Shown here piece by piece: positions 1 through 12,689 of a DNA stretch of 64,000 nucleotides. Made by a program: the position numbers and the translations under genes. The first letter of the stretch is position 1; the number at the start of each line of letters is the position of its first letter. A model generated the notes under the pieces. That model was not told where the DNA came from, did no database searches, and worked only from the letters and a program-made list of their open reading frames with translations. The stretch spans positions 6,919,379-6,983,378 of the forward strand of contig NC_134439.1 in the NCBI RefSeq assembly GCF_030867145.1, given 5' to 3'. This DNA is from Opisthocomus hoazin. Lineage: Eukaryota > Chordata > Aves > Opisthocomiformes > Opisthocomidae.

Positions 1-539
1 CCAGATGTGTTGAAATAGAGTGGGGTCTTTATAGAATCAATGATGTCTGTTGCTTCATCTAGGAATGCCTTGTGCTAAGTCCCAGGAGTAACAAACTTGC
101 AGGCTAAGCCTGTTGAGGTTCACACATTTTCCCAGTGTTCTGGCGTTGTCCAGTGGAGCAGTGGCCTGGAATGAGCCATAGCTGCTATCATGGATATGAA
201 AGATATATTAGTCTCCAGAGCTATTGCTCCAAAATCAGAGTTTTGTAGGGGAAAGAGGTGATCATTGCTCTCTAATAAAGGCTGCTGCAAATTGCAAGAG
301 GTCAGTGACCTGGCTGTCATTCAGGCTGCAGTCAGTCCTCTGCAATATGAAAACAGAGCAGTGGGCAGAAGTGAGTGAAGACTAGAAACTCCAACTGAGT
401 CCCATCTTACTGCTGCTGCTTTATTCTGGACACGTGGTCTCAGTGAAAGCAACTGAGCTAATCCTTTGCACTTCATCCTGGCATCTCAGTTCATAAGAAC
501 AATGATAACAAATAGACTGTGGTCTTCTAGGCATCTTTT
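1..539. other. Unassigned sequence
   Basis: No gene, repeat or RNA could be recognised here. The short open frames have no family resemblance. Confidence 0.5.
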
Positions 540-950
540 CACAGAATCACAGAATCACAGAATGTTAGGGGTTGGAAGGGACCTCTGTGGGTCATCTAGT
601 CCAACCCTCCTGCTGAAGCAGGGTCACCTACAGCAGGCTGCACAGGACCCTGTCCAGGCGGGTCTGGAATATCTCCAGAGAAGGAGACTCCACAACCTCC
701 CTGGGCAGCCTGTTTCAGTGCTCCATCACACTCAGAGTGAAGAAGTTCTTCTTCATGTTCAGCTGGAGCTTCCTCTGCTTCAGTTTGTGCCCGTTGCCCC
801 TTGTACTGTAGCTGGGCACCACTGAAAAGAGCTTGGCCCCATCCTCCTGACACCCACCCTTAAGATATTTATGGTAATTTTTAAGGTCCCCTCTCAGCCT
901 TCTCTTCTTCAGGCTGAACAAGCTCCTCGTAGGAGAGATGCTCCTGAGAC
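540..950 (-). mobile_element. CR1 LINE, 3' end fragment
   Basis: On the minus strand this is the last part of CR1 ORF2 and the 3' UTR. Read on the plus strand it opens with tandem CACAGAAT units and the GGTTGGAAGGGACCTCTGTG block that marks CR1 3' ends. The ORF2 C-terminus ([20 protein letters not shown]) is recognisable but out of frame in places. About 20 bases are missing near 925 compared with the copy at 9765-12730. It is 5'-truncated, as most CR1 copies are. Confidence 0.93.
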
Positions 951-2413
951 CTTTTCCTTCCTGAGACCACAGTGATTTATTGATACTGTATGTTGATTTA
1001 GCTGTGCTGTGTGCATTTATACAGTAGGTTCACTACAAAAAAAAGTCTACTTTTACAATGTTGCCATATCCTTGATACATGATTGTCTTCTAGAAACAGC
1101 TAGAGCTAGGTAGTCCTCCCAGGTCCTGAGTATTATTCAGAATGCAGCACTACCATTCTCAGTAGCTCACATGCATGTAGTGCATTATTTTTAGGAAGTA
1201 AAAGAAAGTAATGAGTCATGACTGGCCTGTGCTGTCTACAGCTGAGGAGTCTGCCATTCTTTAGTTGTTGTGAATTGACTGCCTCACAGCAGTTGGAGTC
1301 CTATTTCCCTGTGAATTTAGGATGCTATTTCCAATTTTCAGGGCTACGAATAAGTATTTATTGCTATTGAATAATCTCCAAAACTCATTAAAGAAAAAGG
1401 AATATCAAAGTTGGACTGGCTTTCTGAGTGCACTTTGAAACCTGGACTGAGAAACCTTACCCCACTCAAGTCCAGTCCTAAGGACAATTTATCTCTATCT
1501 CTTCCTCCTCTCACAGCTTGGCTATGATACTGTTAACTCTGATATAAAAAAGAATTTTCTCCTCCATCTCTGCAATCAGCCTGTGTTGCAGTCGTTGCCA
1601 TGGAGATAAGAGATTTGCCAGCTGTTCAAGCTTTATCCTCAGTACTAGAGAATATTATGAAATACTGTTCCTTGTATCATGCGTGAGGCCACTGCTAAAC
1701 ATAATAGCCTGAAGATTTAAAAATGCTTGAGTATCAGTTGTAAGCAGGAAAAAAACCCCATGTTTGAAGGTGGTACAGGTCACAACAACACTGATCTGCT
1801 AACCAAGATAGAGTTCCTCAAAAATCATCAGTTATTACATTTACCAGGAAGAAGAGGGAATGTACCTTATACCTGATAACCTGCTCCTTGTATTAGTAGT
1901 CACGGGAATAAGGACAATCTAGAACACTTATACATAGAACTGTGCACTTGTACAGGAAGGCAGGAATTTCTGAGAGAGACTAGGGGAATGAGAGCATGCT
2001 TTCTGCTTGGATCTGTGTATCGATCTCCTTGAACATCACAACAATATTTAGGCCTTTCCACAGTGCCTTCATCAGTATCTTCCATGTCCCCTAAGTCAAG
2101 AATTTTGTTTCTCACTCCATGTAAACCACTTCTGCTAACCTCACCTGGTGGCACAGATTGTTCTAGCCCAGGATATTGTGTTACTGTCCAAAGGGTAGAA
2201 AACCACTCTGGGGCAGGACATAATTGTGAACTGAGCACAGCAGGAAGGAGGTTTTCTCTTCAAAGTTACACTGTCTGGGCATGTATGTCAGACTGAGCTT
2301 ATAGCCTACACTTCAGAGCATGTTTTGGCTCCATTGTCATAGGATCACAATGACAGAGATTTGCAATGGTCAGGGCCTTCATTCCAGTGAAAGCTACAAA
2401 GGACTTACCCCAC
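951..2413. other. Unassigned intergenic sequence
   Basis: No supportable gene is present. A weak CR1-tail-like stretch near 2335-2380 (ATAGGATCACAATGACAG) was too degraded to call. Confidence 0.45.
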
Positions 2414-3017
2414 TGTACTGAGCCTGGCTAGGATATAAGTAATTTTCTTCATAGGAGCTCATACGGTGTTGTGCTTTATATTTTTAACCAAAACTGTGTT
2501 GCTAATACATGAATCTTCTAGCTTTTGCTGAACAGTGTTTGCACAGCATCAAGGCCTTCTCTGTTTCTCTCTCTGGTACCCCCCACCTCCCCCCCTGCAG
2601 TAAAAAGGGGATACACAGTAGGCTGGGAGTGGACACAACTGAGCAGATAACCCAAACTAACCACAGAGATATTCCATACCATATAATGTCATGCTCAGAC
2701 ATAAAAGGGCAAAGAGAGGGTTTTACGGGGTGTTAGTCATCTTTTGTTCAGGAATTGGCTGGGCATTGGTCTACCCACAGGAAACAGTGAGTATTTGCCT
2801 TTGCATCATTTTTTAAATTTTGTTTTCTTCCCTCTTCTTCCACTAATCCTTTACTTATTAATTATTATCTTGCTTGTTTGTTTGTTTGTTTCATCTTAAT
2901 CTGCAAGTTTTTTTGGTTTTATTTTTTCTTTCCTCTTCCCCAGTTCCAGTGAGCGTGGTGGAGGGAAAGTGAACGAGTGCATGGTGTTTATCTGCCTACC
3001 ACAGTTAACCCACAACA
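2414..3017 (+). mobile_element. Solo LTR of an avian endogenous retrovirus (fossil)
   Basis: The stretch begins TGTACTG and ends CCACAACA. It carries the order of motifs seen in the common bird LTR type also found at 60100-60637: TAGGATATAAGTAATTTTCTTCATAG, then GCTGAACAGTGTTTGCACAG, then GATATTCCATACCATATAATGTC followed by a TATA-like CATAAAAGG near 2699. No internal retroviral sequence flanks it, so it is a solo LTR. It is old and diverged. Family placement (ERVL-like) rests on recalled resemblance and was not searched. Confidence 0.72.
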
Positions 3018-6000
3018 CACACCAATAAAAATAGCACAAACTTCTAGTTAGCTCTAATTTAACAGTAGTAATTTGCACTGTGGCACATTGTGGTGGCAGA
3101 AATGCCAAAGGAGCAATACAGATTTACCAAACTAGTAATGGGGCTCCAAAAATCCTGATTACACATTCAGATTTGTTCTTATGCTCTCATAATTTGTACT
3201 CAAATTGTTAATATCAGTTCATTCTGAGGCAAGAAAGTAATTAGTTCTATCAGAAAATAAGGATTGCTGACGATGTCCAAGGAAGATGGAAGCAAAGTTT
3301 CAGCCTGTTTCCTTGAGCTTTTTCTGAAACTACTGCTTGAGCTGTCTTGTCTAGGTCAGTCCTGTCCACTAGTTGAGGGAGGACCATACGGGATTTACTT
3401 TGTTTACAGCTTTGATCAGGTTATTTTGCTTCCACACATTGTTTGTCTGTAGTCCCCAGAGGAAAGAAGCTTAGCAGGCAGTCCATGATTGCTCCTTCTG
3501 TGAACATTAGATGTAAGCTATTCCAGCTGTGAGAAATGCCGCTTCATACTGGAGAGCCTGAGGGGAGGGGTGGGTGGGGGGTGAGTGTGTGTACAGAGAC
3601 ATCTTTTTACAGGCTATTCAACTTAAAAGAGAACACAATAGGTAGACGAAGTAATAAATTGAATTTGGACGTGCATACTATAATGAACAGCACATAATGG
3701 ATGTAGCAACAAAGCCCAAATCTAAATAGCAATAATTAAACCGTAGCCTTAAACACTTTCAAACAGTAACTTTGTAGAAGATTATTCCAGGATTAGAATG
3801 GGTTGCGCTGATAAATGACAACTTAGTATGAAATTCATTGTAGTATGTTCTGTGGAATTATCAAAGGTAGGGAGAGGCCAAGTTGAAGTGAATTGAGGAG
3901 GAAAAGCGTGTGAGAATGAAGAGAATTAAAAGATGGATGGGTAAAAAGATCTAATAGTGTCTAAGCATGCTGCTGGCCAGCGTACCTGCTTGGCCAGCTT
4001 TTTCCCTAGTCATTACAGTGTGTTCTACTTAATTTCTAAGTGCTTCCTCTATGTGTGTCTGTGAGTTTGTGCTCTATCTTCTTTGTGTGAGTATGTCTGT
4101 CTGTGTAAGTGCCTTTTCTGCTAGTGAATTTTTAGTTGGACTAACTGGAAGGTAGGAAACTTGAATATGAGAAGACCCTGGGCCTGTGTTGGAGACTGGA
4201 TATAAGTCCCAGGGCCTGAGATAGATGCTGGAGGACTTGAAGTCTCAGCCAGAGATCAAAAGACACCTACAAATAGAAGTATTTGTGTAAGTGAATTAGG
4301 GTATATGTGTAGTCTAATAGCTTATTTTAATCTTGATTAACAGGAAGGAGATCGCACTTTCTCTGTTGTTCATTTTTATTCGAGTGCTGCCTGTGTTTGT
4401 GTGGGCACCAGGAAAGGTAGTGACATCACTGTGTGCATCATCAGTGTGGCAGCCACACCTGTACTCAGTTTTGCTGTGACAATGCTCTTGTTTGCCGTAT
4501 TTACTCTGTTGTAACTGGCTGGGCCTGTGGGTGTGGAAAAACAGCAGCCTTCCTTCTAACAGGATGGTATAAGAGGATTTCCCTGAGTCCTTCGATTCAC
4601 CAGATAAGAATATGTTTAATGGAGGGGGTATGTACAGTGACAAGGAGGATTATTTTCCACAAAAATGCCCTGTTGAGCTTCAGGAGTGTGTGACTTCTGA
4701 TACTAAGACTCCTCTTCTGTCAGCTTTCATAGTCTAAACAGGTTTGAATGTGACTTGGAACAACACGGTCAGCAGGAGAAAGCAGAGGCTGAATCCCTTA
4801 TCCCAGCGCTATGGCACAGCCACTCTAGTTGGATCACTGCTCATTCCTGTCTAATGCACTGCTCTTACTCTCTTCACCAAAGTCTGCTGGTTGTTCACTG
4901 CCCTCTTGTGGCTCACACAACTTTGCCAGTGTGTTTTTCAGTCTCCTGAACTATTTCATCCACACAGCATTTCCCAGTGTTTTCTTGTTAAAATCGCACT
5001 CCTGGATGTGATGGACCTCACTCAGCCTATATATCCGTTTTAGCTGTACCCCAGCCCCTATATTCCCATTAAGCCTCAGGCTTGGCAGCAAGTTCAAACC
5101 TGTCCTTTTTTTCCTGCCTCACCCTAGTTCACCCCATTATTAATTCCTCTGTTCTACCAAATTTTTGGTGACACATTGTTCAGGCCTATTTTATTCATGC
5201 TAAGACTATACGTGAAACCAGTTTGGCTTCACTCTCACACCATCATCATCCAGCTTGCAGAGTGACATGGAGAGGGGTTTGATCTAAACGACTCATACAG
5301 GCTCTCTACTCACCACTGAGCTAGGTAAATCAAACAGGGAGAGAACTTGTGCTTATTTTAGTTTTCTTTTAAGTTCCAGCTGGAAAGCTTTTTTTTGCTG
5401 CAATCACAGATAATTAACGTGGATCATGGGGAGAACTGCAGAAGACTTCTTTTCCATCCACAGTAACATACTGTCTGTATCATGTTCAATCCACCTCTCA
5501 TTAAAAAAAAGACATTTTATCTTCATCTCCCAGAGACAGCATCTGAAGATACTAACTACAGGTAGAGCAGGGATAAGAATCTGCTGCCAGAGCAGCTGCT
5601 CTGGTTTGGGCAAGGGGGGGTCTCAATGAGGGGGCACAGTCAAAGCTGAGTTATGTGACCCTTCTGCAATAAAGGCCACTTCTCGATAGCAGAAAGAGAA
5701 GCTCCCTTCCCTGCTGTGGCATCTGTGATGTGTGTCATAAGCTAAGACTGAACCTGGTGCAGATTGAACAGCTGGCAGTTCAAATGTCAGAATGGGCTGA
5801 ATACTGTAGGGAGAAGAATACTTGCCATAGAAGTCCGCCTTTATTGCTGCTCTCTGCTAGTACAGACATGTTTGCTTACTGTGTGTTGCCGGTTCACCAG
5901 TACTGACCCATGAACATTACCTGCTACATATCTGTTAACCCATTCAATTTTGCTGCAGTATTTTTACTTTTCATCTCTGTGTATTGACCCCCTGCTTCGG

Positions 6001-8109
6001 GCTGGTTCTGCTACATTGCTTTGACAACCTCTCCCAGCCTTCTGAAAGAAACAAGCAAGACATGATTACTCTTTCCCTCCTCAGGCAGAGTATTTCAGGA
6101 AAGTAGTTTAGTGTGTCTGATTCACACTAGCTACCCCAAGAACCTGATTTCAAAGGTCTCTCCTTGGTATGAACTGAGATTTCAGTCAGAGTGCTGGAGT
6201 TTCTTTTACTACTGCAGCTCCCATATCATCTTATCTATGGAATTAAACGCAGACCACAGAACTTAGTCCCTCCTGCTAAACAGCAGAGGAGAATGACTGG
6301 CTGTTGAACCCGCTATAATAACAGGTATTAAAAGCTACCCAATTAGAAGGTGGTGCAGTGTATGACCAGGTGTTCGGGTGTCAAGGAGTGAGAGTCTTGC
6401 AGGTAGCAGAAGCTGTAGGATTAACCTTAGGACATTACCCTTACTTAGCCCATGTCCGTTCAGCTATGTCTTGCATTTCAGAGCCCAAAATGTACCACTG
6501 ACTGGTGCTGTGAAGAGGGAGAATTACCATTTCAGGACAGAGAATTTACACAAATATGCATGGCCCATACAGAACACCTGTTAGATTCTAGAAATGAGCC
6601 AAAGGCCACTCCAAGCTTTCTTTTGGTCTGGATGTCATGAGCTAAGAATGCCTGAAGGTGGGCCTGAATCTTGAAGCCAGTTGGCAGTGAGTAATGGTAA
6701 ACATTAAGGTCATCTTATTCCACCACCCTGGTGTGGGCCACCCGTGTTAAACTCCTTACGCTGTTACCAAGTCAAATCTAATCTGATGTCCATCACAATG
6801 ACCAGCATCAAGCCCATGTGACATCCACCCTGGCTCAGCGCCTGACCTATCCCACCATGATTTCTCTATTGCCTGGTCTATTCCATGCAATCTATTTTAG
6901 CATGCCAACCTGTTCAATCCACATTAATTTACTAATCCTGCCTGCTCTGGCTAAGTTTATGCCGTATCCCAGCATTCTCCATTCATGCTGATCCGATGCC
7001 TAAGACTGATTCAGTCACACTGCAGTGGTGATAAAGTCTATTCTGTTCATACAGACACAGTCCATTTTGCCATGACCTACCCCCATTAACCCTATATCCT
7101 AGCTAGGTTTAACCTTAGCACAAGGAATTAATTTGGATGGAGCTTGATTTTCAAAGATCAGCCAAATTTTCTTACCTTAACATGATGCAGGCTGCTAAGG
7201 TAGACCATTTAGCAGTCCTTTTTCATAGTTACCAACACAGCTCTTCTCTGTGTATTGCGTGTTTAATCCTGCCTTTGACTGAGAGTGGTGCAAAACTTGT
7301 CTCCAGTCTCCAGAGATACTGGGCAGGGAGGTTACATGGAGTGAGCAGGCATGGAAAAGAGAGATCTTCCAGCCTCCAGATGGGATGTTTCAAGAGATTG
7401 TGACTGTAAAACCTGTGGGGGTCTTTGTTCTTCACTCAAAAGTGGGAGCGAGACAATTGCAGTGTCTTGCTTCCCAAGGTGTCGAGTTTCACATGTAAAA
7501 CTGGTTTGGTGGTGGCACAGAATATGGCTGAGAAACCAGACAGCAGCTGAGGATTAAGTCTTGCAGAGGGGAAACGTTGCAAAAAGGGTCTTAGATCACT
7601 CCCTTCACCTAGTTCAACAATATTATTTTATTGCACCTTCTTGGTCTATGCTTTCTGAAGTGATTCAAATGGGCCAGTTCATACTGAGACTGACACACTC
7701 TAACTCTTATAACTCTCTGTGGCCTGTTCTGTTCACCTCAGATGATTTGATTTCTTTGGTGTAACTGTATTGACTCAATTCATCAGAATGCTTCAGCCTT
7801 ACTTCTCAACTAATCTTAACCAGGAAGCTGTCAATATTACACAGATTCCTCATCTAGCCCATCTTCAGTAACCTTTTACTGACCACCCTTTGGACAAACC
7901 AGGCTTGAATATGGTGTTACTTTCTTGGTTTATTTTCAGATCTGGGATATAACTCGGAAGGAACACAACTGCAATAAAATGGATAACAGCATCAGAAGGC
8001 TGGGATTACCAAATAAGATGCAAAGAGCAACACATTCATAACAAGAACAATACATTCATAACAGATACTATGAAAACCCAGACAAATGGACCTTTGGGAG
8101 ACACTGTCC
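3018..8109. other. Unassigned intergenic sequence
   Basis: About 5 kb with no gene I can support. Short open frames lack conserved motifs. The part from 6715 to 7110 is C/T-rich and poor in G, with repeated-looking ATTCTG, AATCC and CCTA words, and may be a decayed repeat. A G-rich run at 3562-3581 is listed separately. Confidence 0.4.
3562..3581 (+). other. G-quadruplex-type motif
   Basis: Four G runs of 4, 4, 3 and 6 bases are separated by single bases (A, T, T), which fits the usual G-quadruplex pattern. It lies in unassigned DNA, so no function is inferred. Confidence 0.6.
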
Positions 8110-8694
8110 TGTCATCGAAAATCCGGGAATAAAACCTCGTAACACCAATGTAGTGTTAAAAGGCAGGCATTCTTTATTGCAGCGCTGGATGCACGGGGGA
8201 TAATTCCACCAAACGTGCATACCTCATACTTTTTCCATGCAGTTTATATAGATCAAAAATATACATATTTATTTTATTCATGCATATTCAGTATTATTCT
8301 CTTTGGCAATTGGTGGAAACCTTTCTCACTTCTTACGTAAATTGTTGCGCAGACTCAGTCACCCTCTTCCATTGTTCCTTTTTGAGTAGGTGGTGTTACT
8401 GGAGTAGGGGGTCAGTGAGTAGGTGGTCGCGATCTCCCCCTGCCGGAATTACCTTTTGCCCACCAGGCTCGAAATCTTGGCAAACCCGGTCAGTTTCTTC
8501 AGTCCACTTCACAGAACCACACTCCATCATTTCTCTTGACAAAAACACAATTACCCACTATGGTTAGCATTAATGGTTACCATGAGATTAGACCCTCTGT
8601 TCCCAGATCTAATGTCCAGGTGGGTCGGGCTGTACCAGCAACATAGCAGCACTGTTCATGTTTATGGTCAACTGATTCCATCACCTTGGTTACA
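8110..8694 (-). mobile_element. Solo LTR with 4-bp target duplication (fossil)
   Basis: Read on the minus strand, the element begins TGTAACC and ends GATGACA. It is flanked by an exact GTCC on both sides (8106-8109 and 8695-8698). On the same strand a TATATAAA box lies at about 8243-8250 and an AATAAAG polyadenylation signal at about 8170-8178, in the right order for U3-R-U5. A 4-bp duplication is typical of class I (gammaretrovirus-like) elements. No internal region is present, so this is a solo LTR left by LTR-LTR recombination. Confidence 0.82.
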
Positions 8695-9008
8695 GTCCCA
8701 CCCACCTAAAAAACCTTCTGCATAGCCTGGCCTATTCATGTGTCCTAAGTATTTGCTATCTCATGTTCTGGCTTGTGCTATTCAACTGATTGCAGAGGTT
8801 GGATTGTTATTCAGCAAGAGGTTTATTGCTGGGGCAGAGCACATGGGACTTCTTTCCACAGACCGCTTTCCCTCACAACTTGTCATACAACTGGCAACCT
8901 GGCACAAATAAAAGTAAGACAATGCTGGGGAGGTTGACGGACTAGACTCAAGACCTATAGCCTTGAGGGAAAGATCAGAGACTGCTTTCTTTGTCTACAG
9001 CAAAGTTT

Positions 9009-9767
9009 GTGGCTCAGAGACTGGTGCCATTGGTGCAATTTTGGTTTCTTTGATCATGGGGAGGTTTACTCAGCACTGGGCCTGCTCGCGACAGAAAGAG
9101 TCCAGCTGTCTCAAAGGGGAAAAGGGATTCTTACCCACGAGCTGGCGGGGCTCATCGAGAGGGCTTTAAACTAGGTTCGAAGAGAGAAGGGGATATAACC
9201 AGGCTCACTAGAGATGAGCTGAGGCATGGCATGCCAGGGTCAGGGGTGAGATTGACAGCCCAGCTCAAGTGTGTCTATGCCAACTCACTTAGCACGGACA
9301 ATAAACAGGAGGAGCTGGAAGCCATTGTACAGCAGGATGGCTACGACTTGGTCGCCATCACAGAAACGTGGTGGGACAACTCGCATGACTGGCATGCTGT
9401 CATGGATGGCTACACACTCTTTAGGAAAGACAGGCCAACTAGGCGAGGTAGTGGAGTTGCTCTGTATGTGAGGGAGCAACTGGAACGTATTGAGCTTGGC
9501 CTGGGGGAGGATGAAGAAGAAGTTGAGAGTTTATGGGTTAGAATTAAGGGACAGCCTCATATGGGTGGTGTTACTGTGGGTGTGTACCACAGGCCACCTG
9601 ACCAGGAGGAGAAAGCTGATGAGGCCTTCTACAAGCAGTTGAAAGCAGCCTCACAGTCATAGGCCCTGGTTCTCATGGGGGACTTCAACCACCCTGACAT
9701 CAGCTGGGAAGACCATACAGCTAGGCACACACAATCCAGGAGGTTCCTGCAGAACATCGATGATAAC
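9009..9767 (+). mobile_element. CR1 LINE, 5' piece lacking its own 3' end
   Basis: The start matches the ORF1 C-terminus seen in the copy at 24671-26060 (TTCTTTGATCATGGGGAGG and CACGAGCTGGCGGGGCTCAT). It then runs through the ORF1-ORF2 spacer (TTTAAACTAGGTTCGAAG) into the ORF2 endonuclease. An endonuclease frame opens at 9231 and stops at a TAG (9660-9662) where related copies have CAG. CR1 sequence ends abruptly at GATGATAAC, where the next copy begins. A LINE that keeps its 5' part but loses its 3' part is unusual; see the finding on the chimeric junction. Confidence 0.9.
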
Positions 9768-9826
9768 TAGGTTCGAAGGGGGAAGGGGATATTGCCCAGC
9801 TCACTAGGGATGAGCATAGGCTTGGC

Positions 9827-12625
9827 GTGCCAAGGCCAGGGGTGAGGTTGACAGCCCAGCTCAAGTGTGTTTACACCAATGCACGTAGCATGGGCAATAA
9901 ACAGGAGGAACTGGAAGCCATTATACAGCAGGACGGCTACGACTTGGTCGCCATCACAGAAACGTGGTGGGACAACTCGCATGACTGGCATGCTGTCATA
10001 GATGGCTACAGACTCTTTAGGAAAGACAGGCCAACAAGGAGAGGTGGGGGAGTTGCTCTGTATGTGAGGGAGCAAGTAGACTGCATTGAGCTTGGCCTGG
10101 GGGCAAGTGAAGAAGGAGTTGAAAGCTTGTGGGTTAGAATTAAGGGACAGGCTCATAAGGGTGACATTACGGTGGGTGTGTACTACAGGCCACCTGACCA
10201 GGAGGAAGAGGTTGATGAGGCCTTCTACAGGCAGCTGCAAGCAGCCTCACAGTCACAGGCCCTGGTTCTCATGGGGGACTTCAACCACACTGACATCAGC
10301 TGGGAAGACCATACAGCTAGGCAATCCAGGAGGTTCCTACAGAGCATCGATGATAACTTTGTGATGCAAGTGGTGGAGGAACCAACAAGGAAAGGCGCGC
10401 TGCTGGACCTTGTGTTAACAAACAAGGAGGGACTGGTGGAGGATGTGAAGGTCGGAGGTAGACTCGGCTGCAGTGACCATGAAATGGTGGAGTTCAGGAT
10501 CCTGCGTGGAGGAAGCAGGGCGATAAGCAGAATCAAAACCTTGGACCTCAGGAGGGCTGACTTTGCCCTCTTCAAGGAGCTACTGGGACGAATCCCGTGG
10601 GCCAGGGCTCTCGAAGGCAGGGGGGTCCATGAGTGCTGGTCGCTCTTTAAACAACACTTCTTCCATGCACAGGAGCAATGCATCCCCCTGAGAAAGAAAT
10701 CGAGCAAAGGAGGCAGGAGACCTGCATGGTTAAACAAGGAGCTTCTAGCAGACATCAGGCAGAAGAGAAAGGTCCATGGAATGTGGAAAGAGGGGCAGGC
10801 CACTTGGGAAGAGTACAGAAACGTGGTGAGAGCATGCAGGGATGTGACGAGGAAGGCCAAGGCCCACCTGGAATTGAAGCTGGCAAGGGATGTCAAAAAC
10901 AACAAGAAGGGCTTCTTCAACTACATCAGCAGCAAAAGGAAGGCTAGGGACAATGTGGGGCCGCTGCTGAATGAGACGGGTGTCCAGGTGACGAAGGATG
11001 CGGAGAAGGCAGAGCTACTGAATGCCTTCTTTGCTTCAGTCTTCAGTGCTAAGACTGGCCCTCAGGAATCCCAGGCCCCGGAGGTAAGAGAAGAAGCCTA
11101 CAAAGAGGATGACTTTCCCTTGGTCGAGGAGGACTGTGTGAGGGATCGCTTAAGCGATCTGGACGTCCACAAATCCATGGGCCCCGATGGAATGCACCCA
11201 CGAGTGCTGAGGGAGCTGGCAGATGTCATTGCTGAGCCACTCTCCATCATCTTTGAGATGTCCTGGAGGACAGGAGAGGTGCCCGAGGACTGGAGAAAGG
11301 CCAATGTCACTCCAATCTTCAAAAAGGGCAAGAAGGAGGACCCAGGGAACTACAGGCCGGTCAACCTCACCTCCATCCCGGGAAAGGTGATGGAGCAGCT
11401 TATCATGGAGGCCATCATGAAGGAAGTGGAAGAAAAGAAGGTTATCAGGAGTAGTCAGCATGGATTCACCAAGGGCAAATCATGCCTGACCAATCTAATA
11501 GCTTTCTACGATGACATGACTGGCTGGGTAGATGAAGGGAGAGCCGTGGATGTTGTCTACCTTGACTTCAGCAAGGCTTTCGACACAGTCTCCCATGATA
11601 TCCTCCTAGGGAAGCTGAGGAAGTGTGGACTGGATGAGTGGTCGGTGAAGTGGATAGAGAACTGGCTGAATGGCAGAACTCAGAGGGTTGGCATCAGCAG
11701 CGCTGAGTCTAGTTGGAGGCCAGTAACTAGTGGTGTCCCCCAGGGGTCAGTACTGGGCCCAGTCTTGTTTAACTTCTTCATCAACGACCTGGATGAAGAG
11801 TTAGAATGTACCCTCAGCAAGTTTGCTGATGACACCAAACTGGGAGGTGTGGTAGATACACCAGAAGACTGTGCTGCCATTCAGCGTGACCTGGATAGGC
11901 TGGAAAGCTGGGCAGAGAGGAACCTGATGAGGTTCAACAAGGGCAAGTGCAGGGTCCTGCACCTGGGGAGGAACAACCTCATGCACCAGTACAGGCTTGG
12001 GGTGGACCTGCTGGAGAGCAGCTCTGCGGAGAGGGACCTGGGTGTCCTGATGGACGACAGGTTAACCATGAGCCAGCAGTGTGCCCTGGCTGCCAAGAAA
12101 GCCAATGGGATCCTGGGGTGCATCAAGAAGAGTGTGGCCAGCAGGACGAGGGAGGTTTTCCTTCCCCTCTACGCTGCCCTGGTGAGGCCTCATCTGGAGT
12201 ACTCTGTCCATTTCTGGGCTCCCCACTTCAAGAAGGATGAAGAGCTACTGGAGAGAGTCCAGCGGAGGGCTACGAGTATGGTGAGGGGACTGGAGCATCT
12301 CCCCTACGAGGAGAGGTTGAGGGAGCTGGGCTTGTTCAGCCTGAAGAAGGGAAGGCTGCGAGGGGACCTTATAAATGCCTACAAATATCTGAAGGGTGGG
12401 TGTCAGGAGGATGGGGCCAAGCTCTTTTCAGTGGTGCCCAGTGACAGGACAAGGGGCAATGGGCACGAACTGAGGCACAGGAAGTTCCGTCTGAACATGA
12501 GGAAGAACTTCTTCCCTCTGAGGGTGACGGAGCACTGGAACAGGCTGCCCAGGGAGGTTGTGGAGTCTCCTTCTCTGGAGATATTCAAGACCCGCCTGGA
12601 CAAGGTCCTGTGCAGCCTGCTGTAG
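9827..12625 (+). CDS. CR1 ORF2 protein: endonuclease-reverse transcriptase, uninterrupted
   Basis: This is the LINE replication protein. It nicks target DNA with an apurinic-type endonuclease and copies CR1 RNA at the nick. The frame is open for 932 codons. Endonuclease residues are visible at E45 (AITETWW), D151 and N153 (GDFNH) and D217-H218 (SDH). The reverse transcriptase shows DFSKAFD near 580-586, GVPQGS at 636-641 and the catalytic FADD at 666-669. The C-terminal region ends in VLCSLL, as in other CR1 copies. No break was seen. The start is uncertain: codon 1 here is GTG, the frame is open back to 9767, and the first in-frame ATG is at 9890 (residue 22). Reinitiation after ORF1 is one possibility. 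The copy lacks ORF1 and a normal 5' end, so it is probably not autonomous. Confidence 0.93.
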   Translation: MPRPGVRLTAQLKCVYTNARSMGNKQEELEAIIQQDGYDLVAITETWWDNSHDWHAVIDGYRLFRKDRPTRRGGGVALYVREQVDCIELGLGASEEGVESLWVRIKGQAHKGDITVGVYYRPPDQEEEVDEAFYRQLQAASQSQALVLMGDFNHTDISWEDHTARQSRRFLQSIDDNFVMQVVEEPTRKGALLDLVLTNKEGLVEDVKVGGRLGCSDHEMVEFRILRGGSRAISRIKTLDLRRADFALFKELLGRIPWARALEGRGVHECWSLFKQHFFHAQEQCIPLRKKSSKGGRRPAWLNKELLADIRQKRKVHGMWKEGQATWEEYRNVVRACRDVTRKAKAHLELKLARDVKNNKKGFFNYISSKRKARDNVGPLLNETGVQVTKDAEKAELLNAFFASVFSAKTGPQESQAPEVREEAYKEDDFPLVEEDCVRDRLSDLDVHKSMGPDGMHPRVLRELADVIAEPLSIIFEMSWRTGEVPEDWRKANVTPIFKKGKKEDPGNYRPVNLTSIPGKVMEQLIMEAIMKEVEEKKVIRSSQHGFTKGKSCLTNLIAFYDDMTGWVDEGRAVDVVYLDFSKAFDTVSHDILLGKLRKCGLDEWSVKWIENWLNGRTQRVGISSAESSWRPVTSGVPQGSVLGPVLFNFFINDLDEELECTLSKFADDTKLGGVVDTPEDCAAIQRDLDRLESWAERNLMRFNKGKCRVLHLGRNNLMHQYRLGVDLLESSSAERDLGVLMDDRLTMSQQCALAAKKANGILGCIKKSVASRTREVFLPLYAALVRPHLEYSVHFWAPHFKKDEELLERVQRRATSMVRGLEHLPYEERLRELGLFSLKKGRLRGDLINAYKYLKGGCQEDGAKLFSVVPSDRTRGNGHELRHRKFRLNMRKNFFPLRVTEHWNRLPREVVESPSLEIFKTRLDKVLCSLL

Positions 12626-12689
12626 GTGACCCCGCTTCGGCAGGGGGTTTGGACTAGATGACCCACAGAGGTCCCTTCCAACCTCTACT

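Noticed and set aside
2337-2413. Possible CR1 terminus just before the LTR
   Set aside because: Only a short ATAGGATCACA-like stretch fits, and no CR1 body follows.
6715-7110. Possible degenerate satellite or minisatellite
   Set aside because: The C/T-rich words recur, but no unit length could be fixed by eye. It is left as unassigned.
10225-10920. 231-codon minus-strand frame
   Set aside because: It is the antisense shadow of CR1 ORF2; the same shadow appears at 61279-61979 and 24483-24995.
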